From: Zoogloea sp. 1C4
GTDB lineage: Bacteria > Pseudomonadota > Gammaproteobacteria > Burkholderiales > Rhodocyclaceae
DNA: 64,000 nucleotides
NCBI RefSeq assembly: GCF_009469605.1
Contig: NZ_SSXU01000016.1
Location: forward strand, 32,299-96,298
Direction of reading: 5' to 3'
Shown: piece after piece, positions 46,886-56,032 of the stretch
How the letters are laid out: every line of letters starts with the position of its first letter
Numbering within the stretch: position 1 is the first letter of the stretch
Made by a program: the position numbers and the translations under genes
The notes under the pieces: generated by a model
Told to the model about the DNA's origin: nothing
The model's database searches: none
Seen by the model: only the letters and a program-made list of their open reading frames with translations

Positions 46886-49800
46886 TCAGGCGGTCAGGCG
46901 CTCGGCCTGGGCAGTGCGAAAGGCGTCGAGCCGCTCGGCCTGCAGCTTGCGGGCCGCAGCCAGGTTCTTCTCCTTCACGTGGCCGAAGCCGCGGATCTCG
47001 TCCGGCACGTTGGCAAGGGCCACCGCCGCTGCGTGGTTGCTGGGCGAGAGCTTGGTGACGATCTCGTCGAGGGTCTTGATGTACTCGTCGATCAGGTCAC
47101 GCTCGGTGCGACGCTCCTCGGTCTTGCCGAACAGGTCGAGCGCACCACCGCGCAGCTTCTTCAGCCCCGCCAGACGCTGGAAGGCCTTGAACATCCACTG
47201 ACCGTATTGCTTCTTCAGCAGATGGCCGGTCTTCGGATCCTTGTCGGCCAGGAGCGGCGGGGCCAGGTTGTACTTCACCTCGTAGCCGTTGGGGAACTGC
47301 GCGTCGAGCTGGGCCAGGAAAGCCGGATCGGTGTGCAGGCGGGCGACTTCGTACTCGTCCTTGTAGGCCATCAGCTTGTACAGGTAGCGGGCGGCAGCCT
47401 CGGAGAGCGCGCTGCCCGGCAGTACGCGCTGTTCGGCGGCCACCACGCGCTTGATCACGTCGGCGTAGCGCCTGGCATAGGCTTCGTCCTGGAAGGCGAT
47501 CAGCTCGGGCACGCGCACCTCGACCAGCCGCTTCACCTCGCCCTGGGCGCCGACCGAGTCAACGATCGCCCGGGCGGCGGCCGACAGCTGGGGCTGCGGG
47601 TTGAGGGTGAAGACCCCGGCGCCGGCCTGACGGGCAATCTCCGCTTCGACGAAGGCGCGATCGACCACCACCATGCGGCCCCAGCGGAAGGCGGCGAGGC
47701 TCTGCTCGACCCCCACGCCGGAGTTCTTGATGGCCTGCTCGATGGATTCGGCCTTCAGCGGAATGGTGCCCGCCTGGAAGGCCACGCCGACCATGAAGTT
47801 GTTGGTTGCCATCGCGTCGCCGAAGAGGCCCTCGGCCATCGCCTGGCCGTCCAGGAAGACGTTGTCGTCCTTGCGGCTGACGCGGTCGATGCCGGCGGTC
47901 AGCGCGGCCACGGCCGGGAACTGGTTGCGCCGGTTGGTGACCATCTGGCCGGTGGGCGTCTGGGTGGTGGAGACGATGGCGATGGTGCGGTTGGGGCCGC
48001 ACTTGTCCAGGTTCTTCGGATCGGTCGCGTTGAGGATGTCGAAGCCCAGGTACAGGTCGGCACGCCCGTCGGAGATCTTGTTGGAACCCTGGAACGGCTT
48101 GTGGGTGATCTTGATGTCGGAGATCACCGCGCCGCCCTTCTGGGCGAGGCCGGTCTGGTCGAGGCCGATGACGTGCTTGCCTTCGAGGCGCGCGGCGTTG
48201 GCGAGGGTGGCCACGACGGTGACGGAACCCGTGCCGCCGATGCCCATCACGTGGATGCCCACGCCGATGGTGTCGTCGATCTTGTTGACCGGATCGGGCA
48301 GCGCGCGGTCGAGCACCGGGATGCGGCCTTTCTTCTTCTTGGGCGCGCCCTCCGAGGCCGGGGCCGGGTTGGGGGTGACGGTCAGGAAGGACGGGCAGAA
48401 GCCCTTCACGCAGGAGAAGTCCTTGTTGCACGACGACTGGTGGATGCGCGTCTTGCGACCGAACTCGGTCTGCACCGGCTCCACGCTCATGCAGTTGGAT
48501 TTCTCGCCGCAGTCGCCGCAGCCTTCGCACACGCGCTCGTTGATGACGACCACCTCGGCCGGCTCTTCGGCCTTGCCACGGCTGCGGGCGCGACGCAGCT
48601 CGGCGGCGCATTCCTGGTCGTGGATCAGCACGGTGGTGCCGGGGGTGGAGGCGAGCTCGCGCTGGGCTTCGTCGAGGCGGTCGCGGTGCCACACTTCGGT
48701 GTGGCCGGCCAGCGACACGCCGGAATACTTGCCCGGCTCGTCGGTGGTCACGATGACCCGGCGCACGCCGTTGGCGAGCAGGTCCGAGACCATGTTGGCC
48801 ACCGGGTTGGCGCCCTGGATGGCCTGGCCGCCGGTCATCGAGGTGTGGGCATTGACCAGCAGCTTGAAGGTGATGTTCACCCCGGCCGAGGCGGCGTAGC
48901 GGATCGCCAGGCTGCCCGAGTGGGCGTAGGTGCCATCGCCCATGTTCTGGAAGATGTGCTCGGTGCCGGTGAAGGGCGCCATGCCGATCCACTGGGCGCC
49001 TTCGGCCCCCATGTGGGTGCCCATCACCACGTTGCGGTTCATCCACATGGCCATGGTGTGGCAGCCGATGCCGGCCGACACGATGGTGCCTTCCGGCGCC
49101 ACGGTGGAGCTGTTGTGGGGGCAGCCCGAGCAGTACCAGGCGGTGCGGGCGGTGGTCGGCAGCTTGGTGCGCGCGTGGATCTCGTCGAGGCGCTTGAGCC
49201 AGGCTTCGGCGGATTCGATGCGCGTCTTGCGGCCCAGACGCTTGAGCAGCGCCCGCACGATCACGTCGGATTCGAACTCGCCGTAGTGGGGCAGCAGCTC
49301 CTTCTCTTCCTCGTCGAACTTGCCGACGATGCGCGGCGCGTTGGCGCGGCCGTACAGCACCTGCTTGGCGAACATCTCGAGGAAGGGACGCTTCTCTTCG
49401 ATCACGAAGATCTCTTCGAGGCCTTCGGCAAACTCGCGGACGATGGTTGGTTCCATCGGGAACAGCATGCCCATCTTGAGCACTCGGATGCCGTAGCGGC
49501 GCAGCGCGGCGTCGTCCAGGCCCATCTCGAGGAAGGCCTGCATCAGGTCGTTGTAGGTCTTGCCGGCGGTAATGATCCCGAGCCACGCGTCCGGGTTGGG
49601 GATCACGATGTTGTTCAGGTTGTTGGCGCGGGCGTAGCGCTTCACCACTTCCAGGCGGCGGGTGTAGAGCGACTGCTCCATCTCCAGCGCCTCGACGCGC
49701 ACGTTCATGCCCAGGTTCATGTTGGGCGTGAAGAGCTTGCCGTCGAAGCTGAGATCCGGGGTGATGAAGTTGAGGCGGGCCGGATCGACATTGGCGGTTC

Positions 49801-50425
49801 CGGTGCCGTCGGCCACGTTGGTGACGATCTTCATGCCCATCCACACGCCGGAGAGGCGCGACATCTGGTAGCCGTGCAGGCCCAGGTCGAGGATCTCCTG
49901 CACGTTGGCCGGGTAGAGCGACGGAATGCCCACGTGGAAAAGCATCGGCTCGGACTGCGAGCACAGGGACGAGCTCTTGCAACTGGGGTCGTCGCCGGCG
50001 ATCGCCAGCACGCCGCCGTTCTTGCCGATGCCGGTGTAGTTGGCGTGCTTGAGGGCGTCGCCCGAGCGATCCACGCCCGGGGCCTTGCCGTACCACATGC
50101 CGGTCACGCCGTCGAACTTCTGCTTGCCGACGGTGTGCATCATCTGGGTGCCCCAGACGGCGGTGGCGGCCAGATCTTCGTTCAGGCCGTCCACAAACTT
50201 GATGTTGTTCTCGACGAGCAGCTTCTGCTGCTTGATGAGGGCGGCGTCGAGCATCCCCACCGGGGAGCCGCGATAGCCGGAGATGAACATGCCGGTCTTC
50301 AGGCCGCGCCGGGCGTCGGTGCGGATCTGGTCGAGGGTAAGCCGGACGATGGCGTCGATGCCGCCCAGGTGGATCTCGCCTGTCTCGCGGGTGAAGGTGT
50401 TGCTGAGGTCTTGCTTGGATGACAT
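46886..50425 (-). CDS. Indolepyruvate ferredoxin oxidoreductase, fused form
   Basis: The 1179-residue protein is the single-chain form with alpha, beta and gamma parts of 2-ketoacid oxidoreductases. Visible are a GYRGSPVG start of the pyrimidine-binding part and a TPP-binding segment with CSGCPHNSST and AGIGCH. A cysteine cluster around residue 635 (EGCGDCGEKSNC ... SSCNKDFSCVKGFC) should hold iron-sulfur centres, and IGGTGSVTVV begins the gamma part. It oxidatively decarboxylates arylpyruvates to aryl-CoA. It lies 162 bases after the meta-pathway decarboxylase gene on the same strand. ATG 50425 follows AGAGGAC. Confidence 0.92.
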   Translation of the reverse strand: MSSKQDLSNTFTRETGEIHLGGIDAIVRLTLDQIRTDARRGLKTGMFISGYRGSPVGMLDAALIKQQKLLVENNIKFVDGLNEDLAATAVWGTQMMHTVGKQKFDGVTGMWYGKAPGVDRSGDALKHANYTGIGKNGGVLAIAGDDPSCKSSSLCSQSEPMLFHVGIPSLYPANVQEILDLGLHGYQMSRLSGVWMGMKIVTNVADGTGTANVDPARLNFITPDLSFDGKLFTPNMNLGMNVRVEALEMEQSLYTRRLEVVKRYARANNLNNIVIPNPDAWLGIITAGKTYNDLMQAFLEMGLDDAALRRYGIRVLKMGMLFPMEPTIVREFAEGLEEIFVIEEKRPFLEMFAKQVLYGRANAPRIVGKFDEEEKELLPHYGEFESDVIVRALLKRLGRKTRIESAEAWLKRLDEIHARTKLPTTARTAWYCSGCPHNSSTVAPEGTIVSAGIGCHTMAMWMNRNVVMGTHMGAEGAQWIGMAPFTGTEHIFQNMGDGTYAHSGSLAIRYAASAGVNITFKLLVNAHTSMTGGQAIQGANPVANMVSDLLANGVRRVIVTTDEPGKYSGVSLAGHTEVWHRDRLDEAQRELASTPGTTVLIHDQECAAELRRARSRGKAEEPAEVVVINERVCEGCGDCGEKSNCMSVEPVQTEFGRKTRIHQSSCNKDFSCVKGFCPSFLTVTPNPAPASEGAPKKKKGRIPVLDRALPDPVNKIDDTIGVGIHVMGIGGTGSVTVVATLANAARLEGKHVIGLDQTGLAQKGGAVISDIKITHKPFQGSNKISDGRADLYLGFDILNATDPKNLDKCGPNRTIAIVSTTQTPTGQMVTNRRNQFPAVAALTAGIDRVSRKDDNVFLDGQAMAEGLFGDAMATNNFMVGVAFQAGTIPLKAESIEQAIKNSGVGVEQSLAAFRWGRMVVVDRAFVEAEIARQAGAGVFTLNPQPQLSAAARAIVDSVGAQGEVKRLVEVRVPELIAFQDEAYARRYADVIKRVVAAEQRVLPGSALSEAAARYLYKLMAYKDEYEVARLHTDPAFLAQLDAQFPNGYEVKYNLAPPLLADKDPKTGHLLKKQYGQWMFKAFQRLAGLKKLRGGALDLFGKTEERRTERDLIDEYIKTLDEIVTKLSPSNHAAAVALANVPDEIRGFGHVKEKNLAAARKLQAERLDAFRTAQAERLTA

Positions 50426-50587
50426 TTTTGTTGTCCTCTTGTGTGTCCCCTCCCGGTCGGCGCCCTGCCTGCTGCTCTCGTGCGAAGGCCGGCGACGGCC
50501 GTGGCGGCGGTCGCCGGATCGATGCTGACCGGTTGTTGAATCGGGTGATGGCGCGGCTGGCCGGCTGGCCCGCCGCGCCAAGGACGC

Positions 50588-51376
50588 TTACACGAAGCGC
50601 ATCGAGACGGAGCCCAGATCCTGGAAGCGCACGTTCACGTTGTCGCCCGGATTGACCGCGATGGCCTCGGTGACGCCGCCGGTCATGATGAAGGTGCCGG
50701 CCGGGATCTCCTGGCCGCGGGCGCCCAGGTGGTTGGCCAGCATGGCGACGGCGGCCAGCGGGTGGCCCAGCACGGCGGCGCCGGCGGCCATGGCCTTGAT
50801 CTCGCCGTTGATCTCGAGCACCACGCCCAGGGTGCGCAGGTCGAGCTCGTCGAGGTTGCGCATGTTGCCGCCGATCACGAAGCGCGACGACGAGGTGTTG
50901 TCGGCGATCACGCTCTTCAGGTCGAACTTGAAGTCACGGTAGCGGGAATCGATGATCTCGACGGCCGGCAGCACGAAATCCACGGCGGCCATGACGGTGC
51001 CCACGTGGCAGCCCGGGCCCTTCAGCGGGGCCTTGGTGACGATGCAGATCTCGGCCTCGACCTTCGGGTGGATCAGCTCGGAATGCTTGATCTCGCCGCC
51101 GTCCGGGCGGGACATGTAGTCGGCGACGAAGCCGAACACCGGGGTCTCGACGCCCATCTGCTTCATCTTGGCAAAGGAGGTGAGGCCGCACTTGAGGCCG
51201 GCGACCTTGTTGCCGCGGGCTTCCTTGCGGCGGCGGATCTCGTCCTGGATGGCGTAGGCGTCATCCCAGTCCATGTCCGGGTAGTCGTCGGTGATCTTGG
51301 TGACGTCCTTGGCCTGCAGTTCGGCGTTTTCGAGGTGCTCGGCGAGCTTCAGGATGGTTGCGTTGTCGAGTTTCAT
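50588..51376 (-). CDS. xylI: 4-oxalocrotonate (2-oxo-3-hexenedioate) decarboxylase
   Basis: The 262-residue protein matches XylI/DmpH/NahK in length and motifs (KCGLTSFAKMKQMGV, KVEAEICIV, IDSRYRDFKFD, VIADNTSSSRFVIG). It decarboxylates 2-oxohex-3-enedioate to 2-oxopent-4-enoate, usually in complex with XylJ, and needs Mg. It is the last meta-pathway gene on this strand. The tautomerase that normally feeds it is not seen in the window. Confidence 0.92.
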   Translation of the reverse strand: MKLDNATILKLAEHLENAELQAKDVTKITDDYPDMDWDDAYAIQDEIRRRKEARGNKVAGLKCGLTSFAKMKQMGVETPVFGFVADYMSRPDGGEIKHSELIHPKVEAEICIVTKAPLKGPGCHVGTVMAAVDFVLPAVEIIDSRYRDFKFDLKSVIADNTSSSRFVIGGNMRNLDELDLRTLGVVLEINGEIKAMAAGAAVLGHPLAAVAMLANHLGARGQEIPAGTFIMTGGVTEAIAVNPGDNVNVRFQDLGSVSMRFV

Positions 51377-51402
51377 TTGCTGTGTCTCTCTTTTATTCAG
51401 TA

Positions 51403-52191
51403 TCAGATGAAGCGGACCGAGGTGCTGCCGAGGCCGCCGACGGAGCACACCAGGCTGTCGCCGGCCTTGACCGGGACGAGCGGGGACTGGGAGCCGGACA
51501 GGATCACTTCGCCGGCCTTGAGGCCGATGCCCAGGCGGCCGAGGGTGTTGGCCAGCCAGGCCACGGCGTTGACCGGGGAGCCCTGCACGGCGGCGCCGGT
51601 GGAGGTGCTGATCACTTCGCCGTTCTTCTCGAGGACCATGCCGGCCAGGGCCAGGTCGATGTCGCGGGGGCTCTTGCGGCGGCCGCCGAGGGTGAGCACG
51701 CCACACGAGGCGTTGTCGGCGACGGTGTCCTGGATCTTGATCTTCCAGTCCTGGATGCGCGAATCGACGATCTCGAAGCACGGCACCACGCAGTCGGTGG
51801 CGCGCAGCACGTCGGCGGCGGTGACGCCCGGGCCCATCAGATCGGACTTGAGGATGAAGGCCACTTCGGCTTCGGCGCGCGGGGCGATCATCTTGCTGGT
51901 GTCGACGGCCTCGCCTTCGTTGAAGACCATGCCGGAGGTGAGCATGCCGAAGTCGGGCTGATTCACCTTCAGCATGTCCATCACGACCTTGCTGGTCACG
52001 CCGATCTTCTTGCCGATGATGGTCTCGCCGGTGGCTTCGAGGCGGCGGGCGATCATGCGCTGCTGGATCTGGTAGGCGTCCTCGATGGTGATCTCGGCTT
52101 CGCGGTCGGTCAGCGGGGCCACCGGGGTGCGGGTGACGAGGGCGTTGTAGAGTTCGTCGCCGTATTGTTCGATCTTGGATTTGTTCAACAT
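51403..52191 (-). CDS. xylJ: 2-oxopent-4-enoate hydratase
   Basis: The 262-residue protein is a paralogue of XylI, with KKIGVTSKVVMDMLKV, RAEAEVAFIL, EIVDSRIQDWKIKIQDTVADNAS and GSPVNAVAWLANTLG, which match XylJ/DmpE. It hydrates 2-oxopent-4-enoate to 4-hydroxy-2-oxovalerate. It follows xylF by 17 bases and precedes xylI by 26, so they form one operon and likely one enzyme complex. Confidence 0.92.
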   Translation of the reverse strand: MLNKSKIEQYGDELYNALVTRTPVAPLTDREAEITIEDAYQIQQRMIARRLEATGETIIGKKIGVTSKVVMDMLKVNQPDFGMLTSGMVFNEGEAVDTSKMIAPRAEAEVAFILKSDLMGPGVTAADVLRATDCVVPCFEIVDSRIQDWKIKIQDTVADNASCGVLTLGGRRKSPRDIDLALAGMVLEKNGEVISTSTGAAVQGSPVNAVAWLANTLGRLGIGLKAGEVILSGSQSPLVPVKAGDSLVCSVGGLGSTSVRFI

Positions 52192-52208
52192 GGGGAAAAC
52201 CTCGGATG

Positions 52209-53048
52209 TCAGGAAGTCTGCAGGTCGGCTTCGGCGAGGAAATCGCCGACGAGCCGGTTGAAGCGGGCGTTGTGCTCGATCTGGGTCCAGTGACCGCAGT
52301 GGCCGAACACATGAAGCTGGGCGTTCGCAATCCACTCGGCAAGGGTAAGCGAGTTGGATAGCGGAATCACCTTGTCTTCGCGGCCGTGGATGATCAGGGT
52401 CTCGTGGGGCAGGGCACGGATGTCGGCTTCGCGGCTGGTCATGGCATCCACCCAGCGCTGGCGCGGGGCGGGGAACATCGCCGCGAAGGATTCCTGGAAG
52501 CCCGGGCGGATGCTCGCCTGGTAGCGCAGCTCGGCGAGTTCGTCGGAGACGAGTTCGCGGCTCCAGGCGAAGTAATCCATGATCCCGCGCATGGCCTCGA
52601 AGGAGGGCTCGTAGCCCCACACCGCGTCGAGCCCTTCGGTGATCTCGAAGGGCACGCCCACCGAACCCATCAGCACCAGCCGGCGTACCCGCTGCGGTGC
52701 GCGGATCGCCAGGGCCATGGCCAGGGCGCCGCCGAAGGAGTTGCCCACCAGGTCCACCTGCTCGAGCCCGAGGGCGTCGAGCAGATCGAGGGCCTGCTGG
52801 ACCCAGGTGTCCATGCCGTACTGGATGCCTGCCGGACGGTCGGTGTAGCCGAAGCCCACCATGTCCGGGGCGATCACCCGGCGATCCTTCGCCAGCGCGG
52901 GGATCACCAGCCGCCAGTTGGCCCAGGCGGAGACGCCCGGGCCCGAGCCGTGGATCAGCAGCACCGAGGCGCCGCTGCCCACGTCATGGACGTTGGTCTC
53001 GAACCCGCCGGTGCGAACGCGCCTGCCGATTTCGGGATTCTGATTCAT
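52209..53048 (-). CDS. xylF: 2-hydroxymuconic semialdehyde hydrolase
   Basis: The 279-residue alpha/beta hydrolase shows the oxyanion HGSGPGVSAW, the nucleophile elbow GNSFGG (Ser at about residue 105), the acid in IIHGREDKVIP and the final His in FGHCGHW. This fits the meta-cleavage hydrolases XylF/DmpD. It hydrolyses the ring-cleavage product to 2-oxopent-4-enoate and an acid. It lies 10 bases after xylG. Confidence 0.93.
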   Translation of the reverse strand: MNQNPEIGRRVRTGGFETNVHDVGSGASVLLIHGSGPGVSAWANWRLVIPALAKDRRVIAPDMVGFGYTDRPAGIQYGMDTWVQQALDLLDALGLEQVDLVGNSFGGALAMALAIRAPQRVRRLVLMGSVGVPFEITEGLDAVWGYEPSFEAMRGIMDYFAWSRELVSDELAELRYQASIRPGFQESFAAMFPAPRQRWVDAMTSREADIRALPHETLIIHGREDKVIPLSNSLTLAEWIANAQLHVFGHCGHWTQIEHNARFNRLVGDFLAEADLQTS

Positions 53049-53058
53049 CGTCGGATGC

Positions 53059-54519
53059 TCAGTACTTGACCATCACGTTGCGCAGCTCGGTGTAGAACTC
53101 CAGCGAGTGCAGGCCGCCTTCACGGCCGATGCCGGACTGCTTGGAGCCGCCGAACGGGGTGCGCAGGTCGCGCAGGAACCAGCTGTTGACCCAGCACAGG
53201 CCCACTTCGATGGCGTTGGCCAGGCGCATGGCGCGGCTGATGTCCTGGGTGTGGATGGAAGTGGCGAGGCCGTAGCGGTTGGCGTTGACCTTGTTCAGCA
53301 CTTCTTCTTCGCTGTCGAAGGGGCTGATGTGGCAGCACGGCCCGAAGATTTCTTCGGTGACGACGGTGGCGGTTTCCGGCAGGCCGGTCCAGATGGTGGG
53401 TTCGACCCAGCAGCCGTCCTTCAGGTCTTCCGGCATGTCGGGGATGCCGCCGCCGAAGACGATGTTGGCGCCTTCTTCCTTGGCCTTGGCGTACATGCCC
53501 AGCACCTTGGCCTGGTGCTTCTTGCTGACCAGCGGGCCGATCTTGGTGTCGTGGTCGAAGGGGCGGCCCGGCTTCATCTGCTCGGCCTTTTCCTTCAGGG
53601 CGGCGACGAACTTGTCGAAGATCGGGCGCTCGACGTACACGCGCTCGGTGCCGAGGCACACCTGGCCGGCGTTCTCGAAGCAGGAGCGGGTGACCGTGGC
53701 GACGGCGTTGTCGAAGTCGGCGTCGGCAAACACCACGGCGGCGTTCTTGCCGCCCAGTTCCAGCGACACCGGGCGGATGCCGACGGCGGCGGCCTGCATG
53801 ATGGCGGTGCCGGTGCGGGTTTCGCCGGTGAAGGTGATGCCGTTCACGTCCGGGTGGGCGGTGAGGAAGGAGCCGGCGGAGTTCACGCCGTAGCCGTTCA
53901 CCACGTTGTACACGCCGGGGGGTACGCCGACCTTGTTCATCACTTCACCCAGCAGGGTGGCGGTGCTGGGGGTGTCTTCGGAGGGCTTCACGACCACGGT
54001 GTTGCCACAGGCGAGCGCCGGGCCGGCCTTCCAGGTCATCAGCAGCAGCGGCAGGTTCCACGGGCAGATGATGCCGATGACGCCGCGCGGGGTGCGCACG
54101 CCGTAGGAGCGGGCAGTCTTGCCGTCCGGGGTGCGCATCTCGAAGGATTCGGTGGACACGTTCTTGATCGTGTCGGTGAAGATCTTGAAGTTGGCCGCGC
54201 CGCGCGGGATGTCGATGTGCGAGGCGAGGTGGGCGGGCTTGCCGGTGTCGGCGATCTCGGCCTGCAGGAAGTCGTCGAAGCGGTTGTTGATCTCGGCGAC
54301 GATGGCGTCGAGCATGGCGCAGCGCTCGACCACCGACAGCTTGCCCCAGGGGCCCTTCAGGGCGGCCTTGGCGGCGGCGACGGCGGCGTCTACTTCGGGC
54401 TGGCCGGCTTCATAGACCATGCCGATCAGCGAGTTGTCGACCGGGTTGCGCTTCTCGTAGGTCTTGCCGCTGAGGTTGGTGACGTACTCACCGTTGATGA
54501 AATTCTTGATCTCTTTCAT
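53059..54519 (-). CDS. xylG: 2-hydroxymuconic semialdehyde dehydrogenase
   Basis: The 486-residue aldehyde dehydrogenase has the length of DmpC/XylG. It shows the ELGGKNAAVVFADAD motif with catalytic Glu, FENAGQVCLGTERVYVERP with the nucleophilic Cys, and the EEIFGPCCHISPF segment. It oxidises 2-hydroxymuconic semialdehyde with NAD to oxalocrotonate, the 4-oxalocrotonate branch. It is the first gene of the xylGFJI operon and has its own promoter at 54629-54671. Confidence 0.94.
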   Translation of the reverse strand: MKEIKNFINGEYVTNLSGKTYEKRNPVDNSLIGMVYEAGQPEVDAAVAAAKAALKGPWGKLSVVERCAMLDAIVAEINNRFDDFLQAEIADTGKPAHLASHIDIPRGAANFKIFTDTIKNVSTESFEMRTPDGKTARSYGVRTPRGVIGIICPWNLPLLLMTWKAGPALACGNTVVVKPSEDTPSTATLLGEVMNKVGVPPGVYNVVNGYGVNSAGSFLTAHPDVNGITFTGETRTGTAIMQAAAVGIRPVSLELGGKNAAVVFADADFDNAVATVTRSCFENAGQVCLGTERVYVERPIFDKFVAALKEKAEQMKPGRPFDHDTKIGPLVSKKHQAKVLGMYAKAKEEGANIVFGGGIPDMPEDLKDGCWVEPTIWTGLPETATVVTEEIFGPCCHISPFDSEEEVLNKVNANRYGLATSIHTQDISRAMRLANAIEVGLCWVNSWFLRDLRTPFGGSKQSGIGREGGLHSLEFYTELRNVMVKY

Positions 54520-54628
54520 GTCGTACTCTCTTTTAGTGGTGTCTCGGCCCTGCTCACCGCTGTGCTCCGCATCGACCGGCTGTTCGTCCATCGGAAAGGC
54601 GCTGAGCGTGAAAGGATTCACGTCAGGT

Positions 54629-54671
54629 AGCATAGCCTAATTTTCCGATATTTTGTATAAATCTCGATATT
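54629..54671 (-). promoter_or_regulatory. Promoter-operator of the xylGFJI operon
   Basis: On the minus strand a near-palindrome AATATCGAGATT (54660-54671) lies exactly 25 bases before GGC-TATGCT (-10 at 54629-54634). The -35 region is poor (TACAAA). The same arrangement precedes xylE. The palindrome would be centred near -43, the position of a class II activator. Confidence 0.65.
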
Positions 54672-54687
54672 TTTTAAGGCGGATCAG

Positions 54688-54722
54688 AAGAAAAAACCGC
54701 GCATCGGAGGCCGGTGCGCGGT
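54688..54722 (-). terminator. Rho-independent terminator of xylE
   Basis: On the minus strand an 8-bp stem ACCGCGCA/TGCGCGGT encloses an 11-base loop and is followed by TTTTTTCTTC. It separates the xylE transcript from the xylGFJI promoter directly downstream. Confidence 0.9.
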
Positions 54723-54734
54723 CGGTGTTTCGGA

Positions 54735-55682
54735 TCAGGTGAACACGCTCAGGAAGGCTTCGTTGAGCTTGCGATCGTGGTAGAAGATCGCCGGTCCGAG
54801 GGACTCGTCGTACCAGGTGATGGGCGGCTTGTCCGGGTAGTAGATGTAACCACCGGCGAAGACCTCGTTGCGGTTGCCCGACGGGTCGAAGAAGTAGATC
54901 GTCTCGCCGCGGGTGATGCCGTGACGGGTCGGGCCGATGTCGATGGAGGTCTTGGTGCGCGACAGAATGTCGCCGGCACGCAGGACCTGCTCCCAACTGC
55001 GCAGTTCGAACGAGGCGTGGTGGAACTTGCCCTTCACCGGCTGGCGGATGAAGGCCACGTCGTGGGCCTTGTTCGAGCAGGACAGGAAGGCGCCGATCAT
55101 GAAGTCCTTGTTTTCGGACAGGCAGACCTTCTCGGCGAGGCCGAAGCCCAGCACTTCCATGAACAGCTTGACGGTGCCGTCGAGGTCATCGCCGTACAGC
55201 AGGCAGTGGTCGAAGCGCGACGGGGCGATGCCCTTCAGGTTGTCGGGCCACGGGTCCGGGTTGACGTCCTGCCCGTCGGTGCCGCAGTTGTTGCCGACGA
55301 TGTCCTTTTGAGCGTAGAGCTCCATCACGTGGCCGGTGGGCACCGTGAAGCGGAAGCGTTCGCCGGTGGCGAGCAGCTCGCCGGCGGGAACCCAGGAGAG
55401 GTCGGTGGCGAGGCCGGATGCTTCCACATCGGCGGCCAGCTTCTTGAGGGTGGCGGGGGAGTCAACCTTCCAGCCCATGTAATCCATGCCGGCTTCGTCG
55501 GCTTCACGCAGGATCACGCTGCTGTGGTCCTGTTCGTCCCACCCCTTCAGGTAGACGCGGTTCTGGGCGTCGCGAGCGACTTCGATGAGGCCGAGCACGT
55601 CGCGGTAATGCTTGACGGCCGGTTCCAGTTCGAGCACGCGGATCGAGACGTGCCCGGGGCGCAATACGCCGGTGAGTGCCAT
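54735..55682 (-). CDS. xylE: Catechol 2,3-dioxygenase
   Basis: The 315-residue extradiol dioxygenase has two vicinal-oxygen-chelate halves. The iron ligands align as H159 (FDHCLLYG), H222 (HASFEL) and E273 (NRNEVFAGG). It cleaves catechol between C2 and C3 to the yellow 2-hydroxymuconic semialdehyde. The ATG follows AGAGGAGAT. It has its own promoter and terminator, so it forms a single-gene unit between the ben and xylGFJI operons. Confidence 0.95.
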   Translation of the reverse strand: MALTGVLRPGHVSIRVLELEPAVKHYRDVLGLIEVARDAQNRVYLKGWDEQDHSSVILREADEAGMDYMGWKVDSPATLKKLAADVEASGLATDLSWVPAGELLATGERFRFTVPTGHVMELYAQKDIVGNNCGTDGQDVNPDPWPDNLKGIAPSRFDHCLLYGDDLDGTVKLFMEVLGFGLAEKVCLSENKDFMIGAFLSCSNKAHDVAFIRQPVKGKFHHASFELRSWEQVLRAGDILSRTKTSIDIGPTRHGITRGETIYFFDPSGNRNEVFAGGYIYYPDKPPITWYDESLGPAIFYHDRKLNEAFLSVFT

Positions 55683-56032
55683 TCAATATCTCCTCTTCGG
55701 GTTGATTTATGTGCGTCGTCGCCTGAAACCCGAAACCGGGCGATCGACTTGTACCGGTCGGGCTGCGTGTGCAGTCCCTCGGCTGTTTCGACCCGTAGGT
55801 CGCTCTGCGGGTGAAGCATCTCGTGCTGCTTGTGCGCGCAAAAACGTGCACGCCCCATAGCATAGCCAAAAGTCTCAAAATTTATCAGCAATATCGATAT
55901 TTTTTGAGGGGACGCACTGCCGCGGATTGGGCGGCGAAGCCCGCGCCGGGGTGTCGGCCTGTTCGGGGCCGCAGGCAACGCGGGGGTTGCGGGCCCCGGC
56001 ACCGTGTCGGTGGCCGGGGCGCTGCGGATGGA
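55683..56032. other. Intergenic region between xylE and benK
   Basis: The 350 bases hold the ~170-base leader of xylE, its promoter-operator (listed separately) and a GC-rich inverted repeat near 55996-56022 (CCCCGGC...GCCGGGG arms) just past the benK stop. That repeat lacks a U tract. No gene is supported. Confidence 0.6.
55859..55901 (-). promoter_or_regulatory. Promoter-operator of xylE
   Basis: On the minus strand the perfect 12-bp palindrome AATATCGATATT (55890-55901) lies exactly 25 bases before GGC-TATGCT (-10 at 55859-55864). The -35 (TGATAA) is poor. The layout is the same as at 54629-54671, so both units should answer to one regulator. Confidence 0.7.

Noticed and set aside
46757..50422. 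Plus-strand open frame of ~1220 codons opposite the indolepyruvate oxidoreductase gene
   Set aside because: Shadow frame rich in His, Gly, Val and Asp; the minus strand encodes a recognisable full-length enzyme.
55683..55860. Sigma-54 promoter for xylE
   Set aside because: No GG-N10-GC element with proper spacing was found upstream of xylE; the shared palindrome/TATGCT element explains the region better.
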